Positions 8,792 to 16,195 of a stretch of 28,561 bases of DNA are shown piece by piece (the stretch's first letter is position 1; every line of letters starts with the position of its first letter). Origin of the DNA: JANOQP01 sp044227705. Its GTDB lineage: Bacteria; Bacteroidota; Bacteroidia; Chitinophagales; Saprospiraceae. Position numbers and translations under genes: made by a program. The notes under the pieces were generated by a model. That model was not told the DNA's origin and made no database searches. It worked only from the letters and a program-made list of their open reading frames with translations. Location: positions 1 to 28,561 of the forward strand of contig JBGAWE010000026.1 of the NCBI GenBank assembly GCA_044227705.1, read 5' to 3'.

Positions 8792-10431
8792 TTTCGGGGC
8801 TTGCCGGTCGGGGCTTTTTCGGTCTTTGGGGCGGGGGCTTGCTGGGTGCGCGGGGCTTGAGGCCTCGGGCGGGTCTCTTCCATTTTGCGCTGCTGGTAGT
8901 CGCGGGCGTCCTCCTGCTGCTGCGTTTTCGGGCGCGGCGCGGGGGCTGGTCGGTCAGTTTTTGGGATCGGAGCGGGCTGGGTCGGCTTTTGGGGCGGGCT
9001 GGTCTCGCGGCGCGAGGGCTTTTCGGCCTTCGGCTCGCGGGACGGCTCGGGCTGGGTCGGGGGTTTGGGCGGCGCCCAGTCGGCTCTTTTCGCGGCCCCG
9101 GCCTTGTTCTGTTCGCTGGCCTCGGTTTTGGCGGCCTGCCGCGAGCGTTCGAGGTCGGGGAACTTGCGGTGGTTCTTGTCCAAAAAGTCGGTCTGGCTGG
9201 CTGGCGATTTGGGGTGGTTGTCGTTGTAGCGGTCGCGCTTCACCTCGAACTCGCCAAATTCCTTCATCCGCTCGGGCATCCGGTTTTTGTCGGCCAAAAA
9301 TTCTTCGGAGATGACGGCCCGGTTGCCTTCGTGCCACTCGCGCACGCCCGCCACGACCGGCGTCCCCGACCGCCGGTGGCCGTGGTAGTGGTTGACGAAC
9401 TGCGCCGAGAGGTGGCAATAGTGCTCGTGGTGCCACGGCTCCCAGAAATACCAGTTCATGAAATAATAGGAAGGCATCCACACGACGACGAAGCCGCCGC
9501 CCGGCTCGAAATAGCCCCCCCAGTCCCACCACCACGGATAGGGGTGCCAGCGCGGGTACGGCTCCCAATAGGGGTAGCCGAACCAGTAAGGATAGGGGTG
9601 GAAATAGCAGCTCTCGGCCAGCCGGTGGTCGTGGTCGTAGAAGTCGTCGCCGTCGTAGTACTCGGAGTCGTATGCCTTTTCTTTGGTGTAGTCGCGGGCG
9701 GCCGATTCGAGTTCGGCTTTGGCCTCGGGGTCGCCGTCGAGGTTCTTTTTCCAGTTTTCTAGCTCCTCGGCATGGGCGCGGGCGACGGCGAGGTTAAGCG
9801 AGTCGGTCTTTTCAACGACCCACGCCGGGCTGTCGCGGTACGTATCGCCGACGAGGATGGTGAACCTCAAATCCTGGTTCAGCAGGTCGATGACCTCCGG
9901 CAGGCCGAGGAGCGTCTTGAAAGCCGCCCGGGCCTGCGCCGGGTAGTCGGCAATCATTCGCTCGAAGGCGCGGCCGGTCGTCGCGTTCAGCTCGTCGATT
10001 TTGCCGACGGTCGGAAATTGGCGGCTGACGACGCCGAAGGCCTCCTCTCTTTGGTCCTCTGGTAAAATTTCGAGCAACCGGTGCACAACGGCCGCGTCGC
10101 CCCGCGAGGCGGCCAGTTCGCCGACCAGCCCCGGATACCGGTTTATGTCGTAAAAAACGGACTGCGCCGCGCGGGGGAAGTCGTCGATGAGGTCTCGAAA
10201 GGCGGCAGTGGTCTTCTGCCGCATGTCCTGCATCTTGATGAGGGCCTCGGGGCGCTTCGTGGCTTCGAGAATCGCCAGCCGGGTCTCCGACGGGTAGAGG
10301 ACGAGGGCCTCCACCGATTTTTTGTTCTCCTCCGAAAGCTGCCGCAGCAGCGCCACGTCGGGCTGCGCGAAAAAGGCGAGCGGCGCGGCGAGCATCGCCC
10401 AAGAGAGGAGGTGGCGGGGAGTGGATTTCAT
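8782..10431 (-). CDS. Secreted protein with extreme Trp/Tyr/His/Pro segment
   Basis: This 549-residue protein has a signal peptide (to about residue 22, ending FFAQ). I do not recognise the family with confidence. Residues 25-250 are helical and charged, with an LYPSE-type motif at 45-49 that faintly recalls DUF3300 proteins, which also carry a Trp/Tyr/Pro-rich part. Residues 255-275 are Asp/Tyr/His-rich. Residues 276-345 are extraordinarily aromatic, with alternating Tyr, Trp, Pro and His including a WWW triplet at 300-302. From about 430 to the end the protein is Pro/Lys/Arg/Thr low complexity. No T9SS domain is visible. The aromatic and His-rich stretch could bind metal, glycan or peptidoglycan, but that is speculation. 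It begins 45 nt after the end of the GyrI-like gene. Confidence 0.75.
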   Translation of the reverse strand: MKSTPRHLLSWAMLAAPLAFFAQPDVALLRQLSEENKKSVEALVLYPSETRLAILEATKRPEALIKMQDMRQKTTAAFRDLIDDFPRAAQSVFYDINRYPGLVGELAASRGDAAVVHRLLEILPEDQREEAFGVVSRQFPTVGKIDELNATTGRAFERMIADYPAQARAAFKTLLGLPEVIDLLNQDLRFTILVGDTYRDSPAWVVEKTDSLNLAVARAHAEELENWKKNLDGDPEAKAELESAARDYTKEKAYDSEYYDGDDFYDHDHRLAESCYFHPYPYWFGYPYWEPYPRWHPYPWWWDWGGYFEPGGGFVVVWMPSYYFMNWYFWEPWHHEHYCHLSAQFVNHYHGHRRSGTPVVAGVREWHEGNRAVISEEFLADKNRMPERMKEFGEFEVKRDRYNDNHPKSPASQTDFLDKNHRKFPDLERSRQAAKTEASEQNKAGAAKRADWAPPKPPTQPEPSREPKAEKPSRRETSPPQKPTQPAPIPKTDRPAPAPRPKTQQQEDARDYQQRKMEETRPRPQAPRTQQAPAPKTEKAPTGKPRKAG

Positions 10432-10476
10432 GGTAGGAGGTTTGAATGTTTGTTTTTCAAAAGAAAACCGTCGGCA

Positions 10477-11112
10477 TCAAGCTCGTTTGACCGGCTGCCG
10501 CAGGATGGTCTTCAATTTCTCGGGGGCCGATTTCCGGGGGTCGCCGAGGTAGATTTCGTGATGGAGGCCGTGCAATCGGAGGCCGCGGCCGGTGGCCCAG
10601 TCGTGCATCCGGCGGATGGTCGGGTGCTCGTCCTTGTACGGGCCGACGTAGAGGGTCTGCACGCAAAGCCCCTCGTCGAAGCGCTCGAGGCGGACGGCGG
10701 AGGCGTCCCGGCCCTTCTTTTTCAAAAGCTCGGCCTTCGCCTCTTCCAGTTCCTGTGGTTTGATGAAATCGGGCAGACCGATCAGGAGCCGCCACCGCCA
10801 TTCGTCGAGCGGCACGGTCAGGTACTGCGACGGGTCGCCGCTGGCCACCCACCAAAGCCCCTCGAGCGGCTGGACGCCGAACTCCGGCCCGATGCCCGCC
10901 TTTTTTCTGGAAAACTTGATGGCGTACGCGCAGCCGTAGAGCGCGGCGGTGGCCGCCTCGAACGCGGGGTTGCCGTTCGGGCCGCCCGCCCCGTCGATGG
11001 CAAGGAAGTTCATCGGCGGCACCTCGACCAGCTCCGGCTCGCCCTTCGGCGGGTTGAAGATGGCCTTGAGGGCCTTCTTGAAGTCGTATTTCTCTTTGAG
11101 CAAGGGGAGCAT
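10477..11112 (-). CDS. GyrI-like (SbmC-type) ligand-binding domain protein
   Basis: This 211-residue stand-alone protein of the GyrI-like family belongs to the SHS2-fold small-molecule-binding group related to SbmC and to AraC-type effector domains. Diagnostic features are the N-terminal helix MLPLLKEKYDFKKALK, then VPPMNFLAIDGAGGPN (31-46). A central PLEGLWW motif (82-88) and a C-terminal LYVGPYKDEHPTIRRMHDW segment follow, the usual order in the roughly 200-residue stand-alone members. The ATG at 11112 is preferred; the frame is open further upstream but reads into the GC hairpin region. Such proteins bind hydrophobic or cationic ligands and can act in drug or toxin tolerance. The ligand here is unknown. 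No DNA-binding domain is present. Confidence 0.85.
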   Translation of the reverse strand: MLPLLKEKYDFKKALKAIFNPPKGEPELVEVPPMNFLAIDGAGGPNGNPAFEAATAALYGCAYAIKFSRKKAGIGPEFGVQPLEGLWWVASGDPSQYLTVPLDEWRWRLLIGLPDFIKPQELEEAKAELLKKKGRDASAVRLERFDEGLCVQTLYVGPYKDEHPTIRRMHDWATGRGLRLHGLHHEIYLGDPRKSAPEKLKTILRQPVKRA

Positions 11113-11136
11113 CGGAAACGGGTTTCTTTTGAGACA

Positions 11137-11192
11137 AGCCCGCCCGGGTGGGCGCATTGGCCAGCGCGCCCGGGCGGGGACTTGCCGTTTTT
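11137..11192 (+). terminator. GC-rich hairpin with T5 run in the divergent region
   Basis: The arms are about 11141-11150 and 11168-11177 (10-bp core, extendable to about 14 bp), and TTTTT follows at 11188-11192. It has terminator form on the plus strand, yet the nearest upstream plus-strand gene ends at 3922. It may therefore terminate antisense transcription, act as a leader attenuator, or fold in the 5' UTR of the minus-strand GyrI-like gene. Confidence 0.4.
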
Positions 11193-11275
11193 CCCCAATT
11201 GAAGTTTGGTAGCGGCCCGAGCCGCGGGGCCACGGCCAAACCTGCCACAAAAGTCGGGGCGCGGCCAAGCCCGTC

Positions 11276-11289
11276 GCTGATATCGGTCA
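11276..11289. promoter_or_regulatory. Operator-like motif, copy 1
   Basis: The motif GCTGAYATCSGTCA occurs here and again at 11360-11373 with 12 of 14 bases identical, 84 bases apart. It contains a TGA...TCA dyad, and in this copy the outer bases extend to a GCTGA/TCAGC inverted repeat (11276-11291). Its place in a divergent promoter region suggests a regulator site; the regulator is unknown. Confidence 0.35.
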
Positions 11290-11359
11290 GCGGCGGGCAT
11301 GACTGTTCGCAGGCGGCGGGCGGCCCCCACCTTAGCTCGGCCCATGAATCACCGCCCCG

Positions 11360-11373
11360 GCTGACATCCGTCA
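11360..11373. promoter_or_regulatory. Operator-like motif, copy 2
   Basis: This is the second copy of the motif at 11276. Here the dyad is TGAC...GTCA with a 4-base spacer. It lies 54 bases upstream of the plus-strand ATG at 11427. Confidence 0.35.
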
Positions 11374-11426
11374 ACCCTTCCCTCGGCGGAAGGACGAAAC
11401 TTTGGCCCCATCAAATTTTTCAAAAA

Positions 11427-11891
11427 ATGAAAAAACAAGCAGGCATCTGGCTCGACGCCAGGAACGCATGGATAGTCAACCTGTCGACCGACGGGGCCGA
11501 TGCGGCCGAGTTGCAGCATGTCGCCTCGGGCGCGCACAGCGGAGCCAGCGGCGGCCACACGACCTGGGGCCCCCACCGGGGCGACCACCAGCGCAACGCC
11601 CAAGAGCGGCAGCACCACGAGGAACGGGCCTTTTTCGAGAAAATCATCTCGCAGCTCGACCCGGCGACGACGGAGGTGGTCGTCTTCGGCCCGTCGGAGG
11701 CCAAGCACGGCCTTTACAAGCTGCTCGCCGAGCGGCCCGATGGCCCCGAGATCGCGGGCGTCGAGGCGGCCGACCGCCAATCCGAGCGGCAAATGGTCGC
11801 CTGGGTGCGCGACTATTTCCACCACGATGCCGCCCGAAAGCTCCCGAAGTTCGGGCGGGAAACCCCTGCTGGCCATGAAAAACAGGATTGA
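11427..11891 (+). CDS. eRF1-domain-3-like (L7Ae/Pelota fold) small protein
   Basis: This is a 154-residue cytosolic protein. The N-terminal strand KKQAGIWLDARNAWIV is followed by a His/Gly/Arg-rich loop (about 33-63), helix EERAFFEKIISQL, strand TTEVVVFGPSEAKHGLYKLL, and the C-terminal VEAADRQSERQMVAWVRDYF helix. This order resembles the small Bacteroidota proteins related to eRF1 domain 3 and the bacterial host-attachment/BaeRF group. These are thought to bind RNA or ribosome-associated factors, but their biochemical role is not settled. The ATG at 11427 is the natural start because a frame-open extension upstream runs through the divergent promoter region. The long His/Gly-rich loop is unusual for the fold. 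It could equally be annotated hypothetical. Confidence 0.65.
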   Translation: MKKQAGIWLDARNAWIVNLSTDGADAAELQHVASGAHSGASGGHTTWGPHRGDHQRNAQERQHHEERAFFEKIISQLDPATTEVVVFGPSEAKHGLYKLLAERPDGPEIAGVEAADRQSERQMVAWVRDYFHHDAARKLPKFGRETPAGHEKQD

Positions 11892-11970
11892 CAATGCCGG
11901 GCCTTGGCAACTCGAAGACTTTTTCCCCCGAACATGGAGGCACTAAAACACGAACCATCCATCATTCGAC

Positions 11971-12645
11971 ATGCAGCTCATAAGAATCCGGCCGCTGGCC
12001 GCGACCGCCCTCTTGGCCTCCGCCCTCCTCTGGCAACCGGCCTGCAAGTATGAACAGATTGACGACAGCACGCCTGTCTGCTATGAGACCGAAATCCAAC
12101 CGCTCATCACCTCCAATTGCACGAAGAGCGGTTGCCACAACCCCGCTGACCACGAGAGCGGCCGCGACTACACCACCTATCAGGGCATCATGGAGGACGT
12201 GAAGCCGGGCAACTTCAAGGGCAGCAAACTCTACAAGGTGCTCATCAAGGACCGCGCAAGCGGGTCGGCCATGCCCCAGCCGCCCAACCCCGCCCTGACG
12301 GCTGCTCAAATCCAGACCGTCGCCGAATGGATAAAGCAGGGTGCCAACGAGACCTTCGACTGCGCCTCCTCTGCCTGCGACACGGCGGCCGTGACGTACA
12401 GCGGCTCCGTCAAGCCCTTGCTCGAGCTCTACTGCACCGGCTGCCACGGCGGCTCGAACCCGCAGGGCAACATCAACCTCTCGAACTGGGCGGGGACGAA
12501 GGCGGAGGCAGACAAAGGCTCGCTCGTCGGCTCCGTCGCGTGGACGGGGAGCTTTTCGCAGATGCCCAAGAACGGGTCGAAGCTCTCCGCTTGCCAGATT
12601 TCGACCATCGAGAAATGGGTCGCCGCCGGGGCGCCCAACAACTGA
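11971..12645 (+). CDS. c-type cytochrome lipoprotein (two heme-type motifs)
   Basis: This 224-residue exported protein has a hydrophobic N-terminus ending in WQPAC (Cys25), a non-ideal lipobox suggesting a lipoprotein. It shows two half-repeats. The first has C-x4-C-H at 50-56 followed by a distal MPQPP Met (101) and a TVAEWIKQGA helix. The second has a canonical CTGCH (155-159), a distal QMPKNG Met, and an ISTIEKWVAAGA helix. The helix ending in W[IV]xxGA is typical of the planctomycete/Bacteroidota PSCyt1-like cytochrome modules. It probably carries one or two covalent hemes in the periplasm or at the cell surface. A DUF5777 barrel gene follows after a short gap, so the two are probably co-transcribed and work together. 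Confidence 0.85.
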   Translation: MQLIRIRPLAATALLASALLWQPACKYEQIDDSTPVCYETEIQPLITSNCTKSGCHNPADHESGRDYTTYQGIMEDVKPGNFKGSKLYKVLIKDRASGSAMPQPPNPALTAAQIQTVAEWIKQGANETFDCASSACDTAAVTYSGSVKPLLELYCTGCHGGSNPQGNINLSNWAGTKAEADKGSLVGSVAWTGSFSQMPKNGSKLSACQISTIEKWVAAGAPNN

Positions 12646-12681
12646 TGGCCGCCCCTTTTTCTCAAAAGCATGCCTTTTTCA

Positions 12682-13629
12682 ATGAATCTCTTCAAAAAGA
12701 CGGTGCTCGCGGCCCTGCTCCTTCCCGCCCTCTGGGCGAGGCCCGCCGCTGCGCAGCCCGCGAAAGAACCCTCGATGCTCGACATGCTCGGCGAGGACGA
12801 GACCACCGACCGCGTCACCAACGCCTTCAAAAGCCCCCGCGCCGTCAACAACCACACGATGGAGATGCTGCCCGCCGGGACGATGGACTTCCGCATCCTC
12901 CACCGCTTCGGTGCCGTCGGCACGGGCGGCAACGGCTTCGTCAACTATTGGAAGGACGGCTTCTACAACTTCTACGGCCTCGACCAGGCGACCATGCGCC
13001 TCGGCTTCGACTTCGGCCTGACGAAGAACCTTATGGCCGGGTTCGGCCGCTCGACCAACAAGAAGGAGCTGGACGCTTTCGTCAAATACCGCCTCCTCTG
13101 GCAGTCGACGGGGAAACGGACGATGCCCATCTCGCTCATCCTCGTAAGCGGCGCGACCCGCAACGGCCTCCACGACCCCACCGGCGACCCCGACTACAAG
13201 CCGACCTTCGAGCGGCGGCTGGGCTTCTATCACGAGGCCATCATCGGGCGGAAGTTTTCGCGCAAGTTCACCCTGCAAGCCTCGGCGGCGCTCGTCCACC
13301 AGAACCTCACGCCGAGCATCATCGAGCCGAACGACATCTGGGCGGCGGGCCTCGCGGGCCGCTTCAAACTGACGAAGCGCATGGCCGTCGTCTGGGACTA
13401 CGCCCACGCCTTCAACCGAACGCCCGCCAACCTCTGGGCCGACCCGCTCTCGCTCGGTGTGGACATCGAGACGGGCGGCCACGTCTTCCAACTGCACTTC
13501 ACAAACGCCGTCGGCCTCAACGAGCGAGCTTTCATCCGCGACACGAACGGCTCGTGGAAAAAGGGCGAGGTGCGATTCGGCTTCAACCTCTCGCGGGTGT
13601 TCCAGCTTTGGAACAAGCGCATCGGGTAG
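12682..13629 (+). CDS. DUF5777 family outer-membrane beta-barrel protein
   Basis: This is a 315-residue exported protein. The ATG at 12682 gives a standard signal peptide (MNLFKK then a hydrophobic core, ending AAAQ); an ATG at 12670 in the same frame is the alternative. The mature protein has the DUF5777 hallmarks: an N-terminal DMLGEDETTDRVTNAFKSPR segment, MEMLPAGTMDFRILHRFG, the GLDQATMRLGFDFGLT strand, and repeated amphipathic strands down to the C-terminal FGFNLSRVFQLW. These proteins are predicted outer-membrane barrels that sit next to heme proteins in Bacteroidota. The upstream cytochrome (gap 36 nt) fits that pattern. A role in anchoring or supporting surface electron transfer is inference. 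Confidence 0.85.
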   Translation: MNLFKKTVLAALLLPALWARPAAAQPAKEPSMLDMLGEDETTDRVTNAFKSPRAVNNHTMEMLPAGTMDFRILHRFGAVGTGGNGFVNYWKDGFYNFYGLDQATMRLGFDFGLTKNLMAGFGRSTNKKELDAFVKYRLLWQSTGKRTMPISLILVSGATRNGLHDPTGDPDYKPTFERRLGFYHEAIIGRKFSRKFTLQASAALVHQNLTPSIIEPNDIWAAGLAGRFKLTKRMAVVWDYAHAFNRTPANLWADPLSLGVDIETGGHVFQLHFTNAVGLNERAFIRDTNGSWKKGEVRFGFNLSRVFQLWNKRIG

Positions 13630-13631
13630 CG

Positions 13632-14669
13632 TCAAAAAAGCGAGTCGCACAGGCAAAGCCCCTGTGTTTTTTGAGGGAACAGGCCGGGTTCGTCATCGAA
13701 CCCGGCCTGTTTTGCTGTCCGGCGCAGGTGGTAGATGTCGTCGAATCGGGCGGTGTCGCCGCCGGGCCTTATTTCCATCAAATCATATCGGACGGTCACC
13801 GGCGTGCCGACGGGCGCAAAGAAGTAGAGCCGCCACCCGTCGGCCTCGCCCACGCCGATGCAGCCGTTGGAGGCCGCGCGGCCGAGGGTGCGCGGGTTGG
13901 TGGTCGGGTGGAGCATCTGCCCGTAGCGGCGGCCGTCGAGCTCTGTTTCGAGCCAGGGGATGCGCGGCATGAGGGTCGTCCTTCGGTCGTCGCGGCGGGT
14001 GAACTTGAACTTCTTGCCCGTCACCGGGTCGAGGAAGAGCGGGTCTCGCTCGACGCGGATGATGCGGCCGCGGCCGGTGCGGGTGCGCAGGTCGACCGTG
14101 TGGCCGGCCAGTTCGAGGTGCTTCTTCTGGTCTTTCCCAACCCGGACGGGCATGGAAAAAAGGAGGCTGTCGCCCTCCAATATCCGCAGCTCAAAGGCCG
14201 GGATGTTGACGTCGATGCGTGTCTTTCCCATCCTTTCCAAAAGCGCTGCCGCCGCCCTCGGCCCCGGCACGGCAAGCGAGTCGCCCGACCGCAGGACGGC
14301 CCATCTTTTCTGGTCAAAAACAAAGTTGCCGAGTGAAATCTGGTGATAGTAGTCGCTCGCCATGAGCGAGTCGAGGAGCCACGGGTTGGCTCGGAGGAGG
14401 AGGTTTTCGGTCAACCTGACGCCCGGCGGCGCGGGGCTTTCACGAACAACCTTGTCCAAAAACTCGAAAAAGCCGCCAATGGCGACCTCCCGCTCGACGC
14501 GGACGGTGGCCATCGGCGGCTCCTTCTGCCCGTCCCGCCCGGGGATGGGCGAGTCGATTTTGGGGCCGTTGGCGGGCGGCGGCTCGGCCCGGGGCTGGTT
14601 GCGGCAGGCGGCGGCCGTCAAGACGACCGCCGCTGCCGCGATATGGAAAACCGTGTTTTGAACCCACAT
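13632..14669 (-). CDS. L,D-transpeptidase (YkuD) lipoprotein
   Basis: This 345-residue cell-wall enzyme would form 3-3 peptidoglycan cross-links or attach proteins to meso-diaminopimelate. The ATG at 14669 is chosen over a TTG seven codons upstream. The N-terminus is hydrophobic with Cys22 after TAAA, a weak lipobox. An N-terminal region of about 130 residues (with LLLRANPWLLDSL near 90-102) precedes the YkuD domain (about 150-300). The catalytic motif is visible: His254 in HPTTN, then SNGCIG at 267-272 with Cys270 nucleophile. The last 25 or so residues are encoded by inverted repeats that look like terminators of the convergent DUF5777 gene (2 nt separate the stop codons). It follows the SDR gene by 27 nt and may share its transcript. 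Confidence 0.9.
   Translation of the reverse strand: MWVQNTVFHIAAAAVVLTAAACRNQPRAEPPPANGPKIDSPIPGRDGQKEPPMATVRVEREVAIGGFFEFLDKVVRESPAPPGVRLTENLLLRANPWLLDSLMASDYYHQISLGNFVFDQKRWAVLRSGDSLAVPGPRAAAALLERMGKTRIDVNIPAFELRILEGDSLLFSMPVRVGKDQKKHLELAGHTVDLRTRTGRGRIIRVERDPLFLDPVTGKKFKFTRRDDRRTTLMPRIPWLETELDGRRYGQMLHPTTNPRTLGRAASNGCIGVGEADGWRLYFFAPVGTPVTVRYDLMEIRPGGDTARFDDIYHLRRTAKQAGFDDEPGLFPQKTQGLCLCDSLF
13648..13672 (+). terminator. Intrinsic terminator of the cytochrome/DUF5777 unit, first hairpin
   Basis: A 6-bp stem (13648-13653 with 13661-13666), a 7-nt loop and T6 (13667-13672) lie 18 nt after the DUF5777 stop. It lies wholly inside the 3' coding end of the convergent L,D-transpeptidase gene. 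Confidence 0.7.
13678..13713 (+). terminator. Second, perfect 15-bp hairpin in tandem
   Basis: A perfect 15-bp inverted repeat (13678-13692 with 13697-13711) has a TCAT loop and is closed by TTTT (13710-13713). It stands directly behind the first hairpin and also lies within the L,D-transpeptidase coding sequence. Together they form a tandem terminator for plus-strand transcripts. Confidence 0.7.
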
Positions 14670-14696
14670 TTTCGGAAAATCTCTTTTCAAAAAGCC

Positions 14697-15443
14697 TCAC
14701 CTCGCCGTCAGTCCCCCGTCGATGACCAGTTCGGAGCCGGTGACGTAGGAGGCCTCGTCCGAGGCGAGGAACAGCGCGCCGTAGGCAATCTCCATCGGCT
14801 GCCCGATGCGGCCGAGCGGGCACATCCCGCGCATCATCGCGTCGAGCTGCGCCGGGTCGGGTGGCATGATGGGCTGCGTCATGGGCGTGAGCACGCCGCC
14901 GGGGTGGATGGAGTTGACGCGGATGTTGAACGGGGCGAACTCGACGGCCTGGTCTTTCGACAGCAGCCTCATGCCTCCCTTCGAGGTCGAGTAGGCCGCC
15001 CCGTTGCCGCCGACCATGCCCGCGATGGACGAGATGTTGACGATGGAGCCACGACCCGATTTTTTCAGTTCGGGCAGTGTGGCCTTCGCGCCGAGGAAGG
15101 CGCTCGTCAGGTTGATGGCGAGCAGCCGGTTCCAGGCGTCGAGCGGTGTGTTCTCGGTCGTCTCCATCGGGTGATAGACGCCGGCGTCGTTCACCAAAAT
15201 GTCTATTTTTCCAAAAACAGAAACCGCCTTTTCGGCCACCGCCAGCCAGTCGGCCTCAGAGGTCACGTCGTGGCGCATGCACTCGATGCCGTCGGTCGCG
15301 CCGACCCACGCCGCGAGTTTTTCAAACTGCACATCGGTGGCCAAAACCCTTGCGCCCTCGCTGGCGAAAAGGCGGGCGATGGCCTCGCCAATCCCCCCGG
15401 CCGCGCCGGTGACGATGGCCACTTTGTTCTGCAATCGATTCAT
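14697..15443 (-). CDS. SDR family NAD(P)-dependent oxidoreductase
   Basis: This is a 248-residue classical short-chain dehydrogenase/reductase. The cofactor motif TGAAGGIG is at 12-19, with an acidic residue after the second strand (LATDV, Asp37) that favours NAD over NADP. NDAG (85-88) replaces the usual NNAG, a tolerated variant. The catalytic tetrad is Asn111, Ser139, Tyr151 and Lys155 (YSTSK), and the C-terminal region ends with VTGSELVIDGG. The length is typical. The ATG at 15443 is preferred to a TTG two codons upstream. The substrate cannot be deduced; it resembles glucose-dehydrogenase or 3-oxoacyl-reductase-like members. The gene is 27 nt upstream of the L,D-transpeptidase. Confidence 0.92.
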   Translation of the reverse strand: MNRLQNKVAIVTGAAGGIGEAIARLFASEGARVLATDVQFEKLAAWVGATDGIECMRHDVTSEADWLAVAEKAVSVFGKIDILVNDAGVYHPMETTENTPLDAWNRLLAINLTSAFLGAKATLPELKKSGRGSIVNISSIAGMVGGNGAAYSTSKGGMRLLSKDQAVEFAPFNIRVNSIHPGGVLTPMTQPIMPPDPAQLDAMMRGMCPLGRIGQPMEIAYGALFLASDEASYVTGSELVIDGGLTAR

Positions 15444-15532
15444 AACCAATTGATTTTGAGTTGTTTGTTAAAATTCAAGTAGCCCGAAAAGACTCGTTTG
15501 AGCTAGTCGGCGCACGGTGCTGTTCACGGTCA

Positions 15533-16195
15533 TCATAGATAGATGAGAAGAAAGATTAGAACTTGAGCGAAGACCACCAGGAAGCCAATCGACGACAACA
15601 GCACCCCACCCACAACCCGCCAAATTTTTTTGGACTTGGGCGCCAGCTTTTTGAAAGATGTTGCAAAAAGCCAGACGGCAAGAACGTACAGCCCGAGGGC
15701 CAACCCAACCAAAAACCATCCAAGCGCTGGCGGCGTAAAAAAAGCAGCGAAGAATGAGAGCATGGCCAGCCACGAGCAGACAAACCCAAGCATAAAAAGC
15801 CCCACGCCCTGCCATATTCGCCTCTTTTGGGTAGGCATCGTGTGTTTTTGGCCAACATTGCCTTTTGCTATGGCCAGCATGCCAAAAATCAATATCCCAA
15901 AAAAACCAAGGATGAGCATGACGCCACCAATAGAGGGCCCGAGTATGAGCGTCAGCAAAGTGCCAAACACGAGCACCGCTGACGACGCAATGAGACCCTC
16001 CCGAGCAGCCCTGCCGCTCATGCCCCTTTTTGACAAAAAGCGAACGGTTTCGGCCTCGACCCGGTGCCGCATTTTTTCAAAGAAATGGTGTTCCCCTCCG
16101 GGGCGGGGCGGCAAATCCGGGTTGGGCCGGGCGACGTGCGCCATTGCGGGTCGGAGGAGCAAGGCCGTAAAAGCCAGCGACAGTAATTTCTTCAT
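15533..16195 (-). CDS. Multi-pass membrane protein in a lower-GC segment
   Basis: This 220-residue protein is not recognised as a known family. A signal-like N-terminus (MKKLLSLAFTALLLRPAMA) is followed by a soluble stretch to about residue 65. Four to five hydrophobic segments then follow (about 68-85, 88-110, 130-155, 158-178 and 195-220), with a basic loop before the last. The topology and Lys/Arg-rich loops suggest an inner-membrane protein. The start is ATG at 16195. Its sequence is clearly less GC-rich than the neighbours (about 52% in 15541-15780 by hand count), consistent with recent acquisition or relaxed selection. Confidence 0.7.
   Translation of the reverse strand: MKKLLSLAFTALLLRPAMAHVARPNPDLPPRPGGEHHFFEKMRHRVEAETVRFLSKRGMSGRAAREGLIASSAVLVFGTLLTLILGPSIGGVMLILGFFGILIFGMLAIAKGNVGQKHTMPTQKRRIWQGVGLFMLGFVCSWLAMLSFFAAFFTPPALGWFLVGLALGLYVLAVWLFATSFKKLAPKSKKIWRVVGGVLLSSIGFLVVFAQVLIFLLIYL

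Larger units (their letters stand above)
11113..11426. promoter_or_regulatory. Gene-free divergent region of 314 bases
   Basis: This is the only stretch over 300 bases without a gene, lying between the divergent starts at 11112 (minus) and 11427 (plus). It holds the GC hairpin at 11137-11192 and two copies of a 14-base operator-like motif (11276 and 11360). An AT-rich near-palindrome (11416-11427) abuts the plus-strand ATG. The sequence ending in TTTG at 11397-11404 matches 7 of 8 positions of the Bacteroidota -7 box (TAnnTTTG), but no convincing -33 element was seen. Confidence 0.5.

Noticed and set aside
12327..14336. 669-codon plus-strand open frame
   Set aside because: It overlaps the cytochrome, DUF5777 and transpeptidase genes in other frames and encodes Arg/His/Pro-rich sequence with no domain.
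14670..14690. TTG start for the L,D-transpeptidase
   Set aside because: An ATG seven codons downstream gives a normal exported N-terminus; similar TTG extensions at 15449 (SDR) and 8739 (GEVED) were rejected for the same reason.
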